IMG/VR virus record: IMGVR_UViG_3300020438_000278
Location: 1 to 23,727 of that record
DNA length: 23,727 bases
Direction: 5' to 3' (one strand)
DNA from: a virus
The notes under the pieces are model-generated. The model saw only the letters and a program-made list of their open reading frames with translations. It did not search any database and was not told where the DNA came from. Position numbers and translations under genes: made by a program. Shown here piece after piece: positions 1 to 8,492 of the stretch (positions are counted from its first letter, which is position 1; every line of letters starts with the position of its first letter).

Positions 1-2
1 AC

Positions 3-2141
3 GTAAAGACCGTCAGTAGTTGCAGAAGGTGTAGGTAAATTAGATCCAACAGCTAATCCAGCAGCAATACCACTTGTAGTGGTACTAACCATTTTTGAAG
101 TCGTTGCATTAAATGTTCCACCAAATACAAGACTTCCTTTTGTAAGTGTTGTTATTGCTTGCCAAGCGTTTCCGTCCCATATAAAACAATCTTCTGAAAC
201 AGTGTCAAAAAGAAGCTGGCCATTGTACTGGGCTGTGGGATAAGCTCCAGTTTGTTGAACTGATTGAAATAAAGCTGTTGAACTATTTGTTAATTTTGTT
301 CCGTCAATTGATTTTCCAATTCTTGCTCCATCAATAGTTCCACTAGTTATCTGTGTAGCAGGCAACGCAGGGATTAGTCCTGCTGTTAAACCTGCCCCTG
401 CTGTAATTACTCCTTTAGAATTAACAACAACTGATTGATATGTACCAGCTCCCACTCCACTCGTTGAAGTCGTAAGATTGCCTGATCCATCGACAGTTAA
501 ACCTCCACCAGACGTAATTTGAACTCCACCTTTTGCTGATGTCGTAGCTGTAGGTATATCTCCAGCAGCAAGAGTAGAGCTACCTGTAATTTGTCCTTGA
601 GCGTTATATGTAACCTTGACTGCACCAGCAGTGTTAGCAGTAATGCTATTTGTAATTGATAACGCACCAGCACCACTAACACTTAAACCAGCACCAACAG
701 AAACACCACCAACTGCTGAAGTTGTAGCTTTTGGTAAGTCTGCTGCGGCAAGTACGACAGCTCCAGTAATTAATCCTTCTGAATTAAAACTAATACCAGA
801 TTTAGTAGAAGCTCCTCCACTAACAGCATTATTTATTCCAAGATTTCCTGAAGATACATTTAACGACCTATCTATATTTGATGTATTTAGTTTTGCTGCT
901 GTAACTGTTCCATCTCTTAATTTTGTAGCTCCGTCTAAACCTGTTGTTGAGTTAGTAGATGTTTGAACTTTATCGTTTGTAATTGCTGCGTTTTGAACAG
1001 CTCCAGTATCCACAGCGTCATCTGCAAGCTCTGTTGCCGTTACAGAATTTGTTCCTAGCTGAGTTGAAGTTATACTGCCTGAAACTATTTTAGTCGCCTG
1101 AATACTTCCTGCTAATTGTGCATTAGTAATTGTTCCAACTAATGCTGAAGTAGCATAATTAGTAGCACTGGTTAAATTAAATGCTGGTGTAGCATCAGTC
1201 TGACCAAGGGTTATTGTTACTCCACCTACAGAAGCAGAAGAAGAAGCAAGTTTAGAAACTGCTATAGATCCTGCAAGTTGAGCATCTGTAATTGTTCCCG
1301 TTAAAGAAGACGTAGGATAATTAGTAGCATCTGTTAAATTAAAAGCAGGAGTAGGGTCTGAAGCACCTAAAGCAACACTAATACCTCCAAAACTTACAGA
1401 AGAATTTGTTAATTTAGCATTTGTAATTGACCCTGCTAATTGTGTATTTGTAATCGTACCAACTAAAGCACTCGTCGGGTATCCAGTTGCATCTGTCAAG
1501 TTAAAAGCAGGAGTAGTATCTGCTTGACCAAGTGCTACGGTTACGCCACCAAATCCAACATTAGAACCAACTAATTTTGATACATCAATTGATCCTGCTA
1601 GTTGTGCATTAGTTATTGTCCCTACAAGATTTGTTGTTTTATATCCAGTTGCGTCAGTTAAATCAAAAGCAGGTGTAGCATCTGTCTGGCCAAGATTTAA
1701 AGATATTCCTCCAAACGAAACACTAGAAGCATCAAGTTTATTATTAGCTATTGAACCTGCTAGTTGAGCACTGGTTATTGTTCCACTTAAAGATGATGTT
1801 GGGTATCCAGTTGCACTAGCTAAATTAAATGCTGGAGTTGCAGACGTTCCACCAAGAGCTATTGATACACCGCCTAAAGAAATAGTTGAGTTGGCTAGTT
1901 TTACATTTGTTACTGCTCCATCAACAATTGCTCCAGTTGCAACTTGATCTGTTCCTAATGTTCCTACCTTTGCCGCAGGGATTGAAGCTGCATCAATTAA
2001 GGCAACACCAGCTTCTATAAGATTTTTAACAGTTACCCTTTTCGTCTCACTAGCACTAATATCTGCAATGGCTAATGGGTCTGTCGCTGCTACACCTGCT
2101 TCTGCTAATTCAGGCAGATTACTAATTTCAAGATCAGGCAT
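3..2141 (-). CDS. Tail fibre / repeat-rich structural protein, partial (C-terminus off window)
   Basis: An open frame of 713 codons runs from an ATG to the left edge without a stop, so the protein is longer than seen here. AAGG sits just before the start. The composition is rich in Thr, Ser, Ala and Gly with no cysteine-rich or enzymatic motif. Residues 1-76 form a unique head. Residues 77-352 hold tandem 54-residue units built on GTITNAQLAGSI, SFGGVSVALGQ and TPAFNLTDATGYPTS. Residues about 440-600 hold a second repeat type of about 60 residues (GLITG, LAAxDxPxATTSAxGGV). The last visible part (LLFDTVSEDCFIWDGNAWQ) is of a kind seen in marine phage fibres. The role is probably host recognition or fibre shaft at the tail tip. 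The position after the J-like and tail-tip genes agrees with this. The fibre assignment is confident; the receptor is unknown. Confidence 0.85.
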   Translation of the reverse strand, partial: MPDLEISNLPELAEAGVAATDPLAIADISASETKRVTVKNLIEAGVALIDAASIPAAKVGTLGTDQVATGAIVDGAVTNVKLANSTISLGGVSIALGGTSATPAFNLASATGYPTSSLSGTITSAQLAGSIANNKLDASSVSFGGISLNLGQTDATPAFDLTDATGYKTTNLVGTITNAQLAGSIDVSKLVGSNVGFGGVTVALGQADTTPAFNLTDATGYPTSALVGTITNTQLAGSITNAKLTNSSVSFGGISVALGASDPTPAFNLTDATNYPTSSLTGTITDAQLAGSIAVSKLASSSASVGGVTITLGQTDATPAFNLTSATNYATSALVGTITNAQLAGSIQATKIVSGSITSTQLGTNSVTATELADDAVDTGAVQNAAITNDKVQTSTNSTTGLDGATKLRDGTVTAAKLNTSNIDRSLNVSSGNLGINNAVSGGASTKSGISFNSEGLITGAVVLAAADLPKATTSAVGGVSVGAGLSVSGAGALSITNSITANTAGAVKVTYNAQGQITGSSTLAAGDIPTATTSAKGGVQITSGGGLTVDGSGNLTTSTSGVGAGTYQSVVVNSKGVITAGAGLTAGLIPALPATQITSGTIDGARIGKSIDGTKLTNSSTALFQSVQQTGAYPTAQYNGQLLFDTVSEDCFIWDGNAWQAITTLTKGSLVFGGTFNATTSKMVSTTTSGIAAGLAVGSNLPTPSATTDGLY
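400..800 (-). repeat. Second fibre repeat family, ~60 aa (180-183 nt)
   Basis: GLITG, GQITG and GVITA begin at 776, 596 and 413, giving spacings of 180 and 183 nt. Each of the first two is followed by a LAAxDxPxATTSAxGGV segment and a GLxVxGxGxL strand motif. The sequence differs from the 54-aa family upstream, so the fibre shaft is built from two separate repeat types. Confidence 0.75.
1086..1913 (-). repeat. Tandem 54-aa (162-nt) repeats in the fibre gene
   Basis: Four complete units of exactly 162 nt cover 1137-1784 (unit starts at 1784, 1622, 1460 and 1298). An N-terminal unit lacking its first 11 residues lies at 1785-1913, and the first 17 residues of a further unit lie at 1086-1136. 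The period never varies. Each unit reads GTITxAQLAGSI, then xxxKLxxSSVSFGGVSVALG, then QxDxTPAFNLTDATxYPTSxL. The DNA copies are diverged, with many synonymous changes, so expansion is not very recent or is held by protein selection. Confidence 0.9.
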
Positions 2142-2171
2142 TTCCCTTAACTAAGAACCAATAAACATATA

Positions 2172-3032
2172 TTACGGCTGATCGAGCAATATGGGACTTC
2201 CATCTTGCTGAAGAATCTTATTCTCATCTTCCTGTAACAAGTATCCAGGTGTTGCTCCTGTATTTAAAGTGATTTCTCCATTAGTTATAAATTCAACTCT
2301 GGTTGTAATTTCTTCTGTTGCAGAAACACTAACAGCAACATTTGTTACTACACAACTAGCTTCGTACCAAACAGTATGCAATGAGGTTGCACTTGATTTG
2401 TATATGTAAAAACGTCCATCAAAATCTGCACCCTGTTGAAGGCGAATAATTAACTGAGCAAGATAAAAAGGAAATTCTGGATCTTGAGCACTCGTGTGAT
2501 CAGCTAAATCTGAACTATGCTCCCACAGGCAAGACAAAGTTCCTTGACCACTAATTAATCCTGCTTCATATTGTTCTTTAAATTGAGCACCTAAAGGTGT
2601 TAAATCTATTTGATCTCTATTCGTCGTAATCTCAAAATCTTGTACCCTGGCTAAATGCCTGAATCTAGAATTAACAGTTCTAAGTGTTACTTCTTTAGAA
2701 GAACTAGGAGTAACAAGTGTTAAAGCATCTGATTGTCTTCCTGTTATAGCAGCAGAAAATGTATCAAATAATCTAATTCCACCCATTTTATCTACATAAA
2801 TATACCAATTGCCATCTGGATGATTATGACCACTTACAAGTTCTAAAGTACTTTTATCAACTGTTGCAATTTCTACACGATCTCCAGTAATTAACGAACC
2901 AGAAGAACGATCAACTGAAAATCTTTTTGATCCTGCGTTTACGTCATGCGGATCTAATCTGGTTTGAAGAGAAGATAATAGAGTATCTCTACGAATTTCT
3001 ACTTCACCACTTTGTCCAAAATAAACAGCCAC
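2172..3032 (-). CDS. Tail protein of unknown function (286 aa), tail-tip/fibre module
   Basis: It starts with GTG. I do not recognise the family firmly. The predicted product has no membrane segment or catalytic motif and looks beta-rich, with many short Val/Thr/Ile strands. The N-terminus (VYFGQSGEVEI) resembles that of the next gene upstream (RYFSGKDGALL), and LITGDRVEIATVD resembles small beta-barrel tail proteins, so it may be a tail-tube-like or collar protein. The C-terminus carries an imperfect duplication, YLLQEDENKILQQDGSPILL, a short acidic/leucine motif found at the ends of many marine phage structural proteins. It lies two bases from the 146-aa tube-like gene and 30 bases before the fibre gene, so it probably helps join fibre to tip. 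Confidence 0.6.
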   Translation of the reverse strand: MAVYFGQSGEVEIRRDTLLSSLQTRLDPHDVNAGSKRFSVDRSSGSLITGDRVEIATVDKSTLELVSGHNHPDGNWYIYVDKMGGIRLFDTFSAAITGRQSDALTLVTPSSSKEVTLRTVNSRFRHLARVQDFEITTNRDQIDLTPLGAQFKEQYEAGLISGQGTLSCLWEHSSDLADHTSAQDPEFPFYLAQLIIRLQQGADFDGRFYIYKSSATSLHTVWYEASCVVTNVAVSVSATEEITTRVEFITNGEITLNTGATPGYLLQEDENKILQQDGSPILLDQP

Positions 3033-3034
3033 AA

Positions 3035-3475
3035 TTAAGTACTTAGTTCGTCAGTTGGAGCACCATCAGCTTCCCACGTAAAATCAACAGAAGAAATTTC
3101 TCCTACAGAACTACTCATAGACACACCTGTTATATAAGCACTAAACGTAAGTTGTCTTGCATCTGTCGCTGATCCTGCTGATTCTTCTAATCTACATATC
3201 AACGTAACTTTATCTGATTCAGTGCCACTAGCTTTTATAGCTGCTGTTAATAAATCAGTTACGTTAGGTGTTGCAGTAGAAGTAGCTGTATAGTAATAAG
3301 CTCTTGCACTACCTGAATAACTTCTAACTCCTGGCTTTATTGTTCTATCCGTATCACCCATTGCTGTGATCTCAAGAATAGACATGGACTGAGAAAAACT
3401 CCAACTTTGTAGTTGGCCTACCTCAGAACCTCCTACCAGCAAAGCCCCGTCTTTTCCGCTAAAATAACGTCCCAC
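3035..3475 (-). CDS. Second tail tube-type protein (146 aa), paralogue of the major tail protein
   Basis: It starts with GTG. Residues 19-27 read VGQLQSWSF, matching IGQVQSWSF at 124-132 of the major tail protein encoded far upstream. A short run later, ITAMGDTDR parallels VTTIGQTVG. Then PGxRSYSGSARAYYY parallels PGFADGSGSASVYV. Both proteins end with an F-x-(4-5)-GAP-x-(2-3)-LS pattern. These shared landmarks place it in the tail tube fold family. It lacks the inserted domain of the major protein. Its place beyond the J-like gene, not beside the tape measure, suggests a minor tube-like ring at the tip, a fibre adaptor or a decorative copy rather than the main tube. Homology is read by eye. 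Confidence 0.7.
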   Translation of the reverse strand: MGRYFSGKDGALLVGGSEVGQLQSWSFSQSMSILEITAMGDTDRTIKPGVRSYSGSARAYYYTATSTATPNVTDLLTAAIKASGTESDKVTLICRLEESAGSATDARQLTFSAYITGVSMSSSVGEISSVDFTWEADGAPTDELST

Positions 3476-3502
3476 AGCCCTAAATCAAAAACATTACTTT
3501 TA

Positions 3503-3916
3503 TTATATAGGCGCATCCAAACAAGCAACAAAACTACAACTCACATTACTCAAACCTTTAAAGGTACTTGTAACAGAAGGAGGCCCAGAATAACGCCATT
3601 TTAAACCTGATCCACCCGTTTCTCTCATATAATCACGAAGATCTGAAGGCTCTATTCCTGACGTAGCAAAACCACGATTAAAAGTTACATAATTCCAATC
3701 GCCATTAACCTGTACATAATTATCTAAAATCAAAGCAGCGTCAGCATCAGAAATATTAGAAAAACCTAATTGCAATGTGGCATTTACTCGTTTGTTACCG
3801 TAACGCAAATGTGTCTTTGTACCATCTAACGATTCAAAATCTGTACTTGGATACGTTCCAGGGGAATAACTTCTGGAAGTTGGTTTGATAGTAGGAAATT
3901 GTTTTTCTATTGCCAT
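3503..3916 (-). CDS. Minor tail protein, unknown function (137 aa)
   Basis: It starts at an ATG five bases after the J-like gene stop on the minus strand. FPTIKPTSRSYSPGTYPSTD at the N-terminus and the following RYGNKRVNATLQLGF look like a conserved beta-rich structural protein that I recall from other marine phage tail modules, but I cannot give a named family. There is no signal peptide, transmembrane segment or enzymatic motif. Its position directly after the tip protein and before the tube paralogue makes a tail-tip or fibre-connector role likely. Confidence 0.65.
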   Translation of the reverse strand: MAIEKQFPTIKPTSRSYSPGTYPSTDFESLDGTKTHLRYGNKRVNATLQLGFSNISDADAALILDNYVQVNGDWNYVTFNRGFATSGIEPSDLRDYMRETGGSGLKWRYSGPPSVTSTFKGLSNVSCSFVACLDAPI

Positions 3917-3921
3917 TGTTT

Positions 3922-6900
3922 TTAAGCGAAAGCGAAACGTCCGTTACTATTCCATCCATTTAATATAGCTAATTTGCCATCTTTTCCATTACCAATATCA
4001 ATTAAAGGTACATGAGAACCTGATAGTTCAATCAAACCGTCATCTCCAAATGTAATACTTTCAACTTTATAACATTGATTGGTTTTTTCGTCTTCTCGAA
4101 TAGTAAACAACGATCCAGCATAAGCAGCTAACACATTTGAACTATTGAAATTTACGTTTGTAGCAAATTGAACTTCATCTTCGTTTGAGTTCCAATAATA
4201 AATATTATGTGAACCTGTAATCGTATCTTTACTTACGACTTTACCTCCTTCAAGAATAGCTCCATTATTAAATCTACTTGTATGCTGCGTTGTTGAAAAT
4301 ACTCTTATATAGTCTCCTGGTTGTAATCCTTCTATATAATGAGGAGCTGTTTTAAACGTAATTAAATGTGTTGTTTTTTCTCTTACACTTAAAACATATT
4401 TACCAAAAGTTTTAGCGTGTTGTTCACTTGTACAAAAACCACTTAAATCAAAAGTTTCAACAGGATCATTGTTGTGATTGTTTCCAGCTAATTTAACTAC
4501 AATTGATTTTGTTTCTGTAAAACCATTTATTGTTTCGTGTCTATATAAAATATTTGCTTGAAATGTTTGCCTGTCTTCTGGAGCAAGATAAGAAACATTT
4601 AAGTCATTAATATTTCCATCAGTAAATAATGCACTAATTTTAATAGCTTGATCTGGATCAATTTCATAACTACCGCCTTTATATGGAACAGAAGGTTTAA
4701 GACTAAACTTACCTCCAATAATTGTAAAATCTAATAAACAATAAGTAGCTTGTTCAAATATAAATTCTCTTAAGTTAACTTTATTTGAGATCATTCCGTC
4801 CCAAAATAATTTATTTGCTTTACAAAATTGTGCTGCTTCTTTCATGTCTCCTTTACCTGTTGTTTTGTTATAAGCAACAGAATTTGTATTAATAATTGAT
4901 CCTGCTCCTATTGTTTCATCAGTTAATAACGCATACGCAATATCTGGAAATAAATGTGTTGGACCGTCTGAGTTTTCTATTAAACGATGAACTTTAATTC
5001 CTTTTTTAATGTAAGCAGAAAACTGACTAAAGTTTGTCCATTCTTTTGAACTATCTATTTGTAATGCTGCATACGCTAAATCGTTATATGTAGAACTTGT
5101 ATCTTCTACTATTTCATTGCAGTAAACAATTTCATGCTCTGGCCCATCTAAATGACTTGATTGATCTCCATTAAATAACCAATGATCAGCAGCAGCATCA
5201 TAAGAATTTAACTCTATACCTTCAACAGGGATACGATCAAAACCTTCTACAGTAACTGTAAATCTTTGAGCTGGAAGAACAACATCTGAGTCATCATCAC
5301 TTGGATCAATATCTATTCTCGGAATAACAACTATTTCGTTATTTGTATAACCAGAACCAGTCCCTACAATATATGACCATTCAGCATAAGTTTGTTCAGT
5401 GCTTCTGTTATGCCAAAGATTTAATCTTACTTTAGCTGTACCAGTGCTTCCGTCTTCATCTTCAAGAAAAACATCTCGTGGATAAGCAGTTCCATTATCT
5501 AATATTACTTGAGCAGATTCAACTTCTAAAGTTTCTTGTTGACGTACATAATATAAATCTGGTCTTCCCTTTGGATAACCCGTAACAATAGGATGTCCGT
5601 AGCCTGGGTCACTAGAATCCTGTCCTGAACCAGGGATGCTTGGATCAATAACTGGATACATTTTTCCACCTAAACCATTAGCTTGTTGAGAATAATGAAA
5701 CTCAACTCCAGTTACAGTTTTTCCTCCACCAAAAACAGCAGGTACATCTTCTTCGTTATACGCACCAACAACAACATTTCCCCATGCAGGGCCAGATTTC
5801 TGATCTCTATTATCTGGAGCGTGATCAGGATGTATATATAAATTAAATAGTAATGATGTCCCTGCTCTTAAAATTAAAGTATCATTTGGCCCTTGAAAAG
5901 TAACGCTGCTATAAGATCCTGAGTTTCCTTCTCTATAAATACTTGTACCATTAGCTGCATTAAATCTTGTCCATTGTGTTTGACTTTCTCCAGTATATTT
6001 AAGTAAAGGAGCACTACTATCGCTACTGTATTGACCAACAGGATTATTTTCTCCTGTTGAATTTATATTTTTAATAATACCTGCTGTTGATAATCTTGAT
6101 GTAGAACCAGTGTATGCAGGATCGTTAGGATTAGTTATATCTGAATTACCTAAATTCCATTCTGCATTACTTAAATCTTCTTTCGTTAAGTTTAATTCTC
6201 TATTCCCTGCAAATTTAACAATAATATTATTAATTGTAGAACTAAAAGTTTTTATATCTGTATCAGAAAAAGCATTGTTTGAATTTAAAAGATTAACTTT
6301 TATACTGTTATTACTAATAACTGTTTTAATAACATCTGCTCCAGACCAAGGTATAAATCTATATTCATGTTGGATTTTAGGATGTTTAATCCTTATGTAA
6401 TTGTATTGAAATTCAGGGCTGCTTCCTTTAACACAGAACAAACCACTATGTCCTGAAACTTGAGAAGGCTTAGGAACAACATCTTCCCAATTATCTGTTC
6501 CTGATTGTCTTAACTGAAGCTTGAAAAAACTATATCTTTTAATATATTTATTAACAGTACCTAGTGTTAAACTAGACTTGCCTTTATAAATATCATCTAA
6601 AGCTTTTTCTGTTGGCTTGCTATTTACATTTGCAAAATTTATCTGTTTAAATACTTTAGATTTAAGTCCTATTTCTGTAATATCACAATCTCTATTGTCA
6701 GAAACCGTTCCAATAGCAGCTTTTTGAAGCGTATATGTTATTGCTGGATCGTTTAAGTCATTATAGTATTGTTCATAATAAAACTTATCAGATCTACCGT
6801 AAAGTTCAAAATATTTACCAGTATTGTTATACCACTCTGGATTATTAATATGATCTCCTAAATGATTATTTGGAGTGCATTGTATTCTACCTTTTTCAAG

Positions 6901-8208
6901 AACAGTAAACTCATAAGATCTATCACTTGTGCCATTCTCCCAAGGCGTTCCAGAAGCAGAAGTACATCTAACTAAGGCTGTTCCAAGCAAATACTGTTCG
7001 CCAAAAGAAATATCATCATCAGCCTTTTCTCTCATTGTTTGACTTATTGCATTAACATCTTCTACTCCATGTTCCATATAGCCAGGATCATTTCCTCTTT
7101 TATCTTTCCAATCAAGTTGATAGGCTCTTCCTCCTTTAGGATTGTTTGGCCCACCTATTACTTGATAAAAGATTTTTGCATTTTTAGGTATATCTTGATT
7201 GCCTAGTCTTACTTGAGCTGCATTGGCAGACCCAGTATTTTCAATTTTTATAAACCCTGCTCTTGCAGGCCATTTACCTACATTTTTTCTTCTTTTAGCA
7301 AGTGTATTTCTTGCTGGTGGAACTGTATCATCATCTAATTCTGGTGATATACGAAGCAGCTCATAAGGCAATCTAAAATAAGTAGCATTAGGAATAGGAT
7401 TACTTACACCAAATATTGCTTGAGTTGTAGGATTTCGTGTTCCTGAAAACCATTCTTGATTATTAATTTTAAATTTTTGTTTATTAGTTGCACTACCTTT
7501 TGTAATAAAAGGAATATTGTCACCAATTGGATTTGAAACATAAAATTCTTGATGGATTTTCTGTTCGTTATAGTTATGTAATAACAAATCACCTATTGCG
7601 TAACCTTTAAATTCTGGTCTTTCTGCTAACTCACCTAAAGAAAACATTCCTAATATTTTTAACTGCTGGTAACGACCCAAGCTAATTATCTGTGACCATA
7701 AAAGTTGAGAGTTAACTCTTATTCCACCAAAGCCATCTTCATCATTAAAATTAGCAAAAACAAGAGGAATAATATCTCCTAAATTTGCTAAATCTTGAAC
7801 ACTATTAAAACCAAACTGAGGAGCAAACCTTCTCGTACCAGCAATATCAGCAGTTCTTCTATTTGACCCCCTACTTGTATCTGGTTTAGGTGTTAACAGG
7901 TATGCAAGAACACTTAAAGCAACACCAACAACTACTTGTCCTAAAAGAGTTAAAGCACCTGCATTTGCATACGGAATAGCAACAACTAAAGGGCCATTTA
8001 CTAATTCAGGAATATGCTCATAACCTTTTGGTTTTTCTTTTGACTTAGCTGCTACTTGTTCAACAAATTGCCAATACTCTTCTTCTGTTATTCCAAGGAG
8101 GTTGCAAAGATCTGCTTCCGTTGGAAGTAACACCCTTCTACCAAAAGGTTGTCTAGCGGACACCAAATCACCACCTGGCCTCCGAATGTTTTTCGGTAAC
8201 TCAGCCAT
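3922..8208 (-). CDS. Tail tip host-specificity protein, lambda J-like (1428 aa)
   Basis: This is the largest gene here and the central tip protein, expected to close the tube and begin host contact. Residues 26-50 (LLPTEADLCNLLGITEEEYW) and a hydrophobic stretch at about 73-104 (VVAIPYANAG..VVVGVALSVLAYLL) form an N-terminal region that recalls lambda gpI fused to gpJ. Residues about 125-200 (APQFGFNSVQDLANLGDIIPLVFAN) open the J-type tip domain. The C-terminal third holds the conserved J-like part (AAQFCKANKLFWDGMI, then LSGFCTSEQHAKTFGKYVLSVREKTTH and GLQPGDYIRVFS). The middle (roughly 650-1000) is long, rich in Gly/Ser/Asp/Asn and not recognised. The ATG has GAGGAAGG immediately before it. 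A GTG at codon 26 is an alternative start. The first 39 codons overlap the end of the K-like gene. Confidence 0.88.
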   Translation of the reverse strand: MAELPKNIRRPGGDLVSARQPFGRRVLLPTEADLCNLLGITEEEYWQFVEQVAAKSKEKPKGYEHIPELVNGPLVVAIPYANAGALTLLGQVVVGVALSVLAYLLTPKPDTSRGSNRRTADIAGTRRFAPQFGFNSVQDLANLGDIIPLVFANFNDEDGFGGIRVNSQLLWSQIISLGRYQQLKILGMFSLGELAERPEFKGYAIGDLLLHNYNEQKIHQEFYVSNPIGDNIPFITKGSATNKQKFKINNQEWFSGTRNPTTQAIFGVSNPIPNATYFRLPYELLRISPELDDDTVPPARNTLAKRRKNVGKWPARAGFIKIENTGSANAAQVRLGNQDIPKNAKIFYQVIGGPNNPKGGRAYQLDWKDKRGNDPGYMEHGVEDVNAISQTMREKADDDISFGEQYLLGTALVRCTSASGTPWENGTSDRSYEFTVLEKGRIQCTPNNHLGDHINNPEWYNNTGKYFELYGRSDKFYYEQYYNDLNDPAITYTLQKAAIGTVSDNRDCDITEIGLKSKVFKQINFANVNSKPTEKALDDIYKGKSSLTLGTVNKYIKRYSFFKLQLRQSGTDNWEDVVPKPSQVSGHSGLFCVKGSSPEFQYNYIRIKHPKIQHEYRFIPWSGADVIKTVISNNSIKVNLLNSNNAFSDTDIKTFSSTINNIIVKFAGNRELNLTKEDLSNAEWNLGNSDITNPNDPAYTGSTSRLSTAGIIKNINSTGENNPVGQYSSDSSAPLLKYTGESQTQWTRFNAANGTSIYREGNSGSYSSVTFQGPNDTLILRAGTSLLFNLYIHPDHAPDNRDQKSGPAWGNVVVGAYNEEDVPAVFGGGKTVTGVEFHYSQQANGLGGKMYPVIDPSIPGSGQDSSDPGYGHPIVTGYPKGRPDLYYVRQQETLEVESAQVILDNGTAYPRDVFLEDEDGSTGTAKVRLNLWHNRSTEQTYAEWSYIVGTGSGYTNNEIVVIPRIDIDPSDDDSDVVLPAQRFTVTVEGFDRIPVEGIELNSYDAAADHWLFNGDQSSHLDGPEHEIVYCNEIVEDTSSTYNDLAYAALQIDSSKEWTNFSQFSAYIKKGIKVHRLIENSDGPTHLFPDIAYALLTDETIGAGSIINTNSVAYNKTTGKGDMKEAAQFCKANKLFWDGMISNKVNLREFIFEQATYCLLDFTIIGGKFSLKPSVPYKGGSYEIDPDQAIKISALFTDGNINDLNVSYLAPEDRQTFQANILYRHETINGFTETKSIVVKLAGNNHNNDPVETFDLSGFCTSEQHAKTFGKYVLSVREKTTHLITFKTAPHYIEGLQPGDYIRVFSTTQHTSRFNNGAILEGGKVVSKDTITGSHNIYYWNSNEDEVQFATNVNFNSSNVLAAYAGSLFTIREDEKTNQCYKVESITFGDDGLIELSGSHVPLIDIGNGKDGKLAILNGWNSNGRFAFA

Positions 8209-8492
8209 CCTTCCTCGTAATAAGCAGCCATGCCATAACCATCATCTGATTTGCATAAACCAATTGTTCCTAGTTTAGGGGGTGATTCAACTCCCCACCT
8301 ATTTAATTCTTCAAAAAAGATACTATAGTCTTTTCTCTTTAACCTTCGATACCAATCACGCTCTCCTTTTGGAACAGTAAAACCATAATGACCCAATACT
8401 GTACGAACCAAAGACAGGCAATCACCAGTTCCATGCTTAACAGGGTCAGAACCTAAACGATATTTAAGTCCTATTAATTCATGTGGCTTCAA
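8088..8492 (-). CDS. NlpC/P60-like tail assembly protein (lambda gpK C-terminal type), possibly inactive
   Basis: 134 residues starting at a TTG that shares TTGA with the stop of the preceding gene; no other sensible start exists in frame. GTGDCLSLVRTVLGHYGF (residues 21-38) fits the nucleophile segment of NlpC/P60 cysteine peptidases with Cys25. The segment where the catalytic His normally sits reads DGYGMAAYYEEGWLSY (84-99), with Gly-Met where His-Val is usual, so activity is doubtful. Length equals the single NlpC domain, without the N-terminal Mov34/JAB domain of lambda gpK. In lambda-like phages this protein acts in tip assembly and may cut peptidoglycan at entry. The last 39 codons overlap the J-like gene. 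Confidence 0.7.
   Translation of the reverse strand: MKPHELIGLKYRLGSDPVKHGTGDCLSLVRTVLGHYGFTVPKGERDWYRRLKRKDYSIFFEELNRWGVESPPKLGTIGLCKSDDGYGMAAYYEEGWLSYRKTFGGQVVIWCPLDNLLVEGCYFQRKQIFATSLE

Noticed and set aside
616-966. Plus-strand open frame inside the fibre gene
   Set aside because: It is a shadow of the repeat-rich minus-strand frame; it has a low-complexity Ala/Pro/Thr product, no ribosome site, and the minus frame is uninterrupted through it.
1086-1913. Regular repeats that might suggest a CRISPR array
   Set aside because: The period is 162 nt, a whole number of codons, the frame stays open throughout and copies are diverged; these are protein repeats.
7404-7592. Alternative minus-strand frame within the J-like gene
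   Set aside because: AT-rich chance frame with Ile/Leu/Asn bias and no ribosome site inside a clear long gene.
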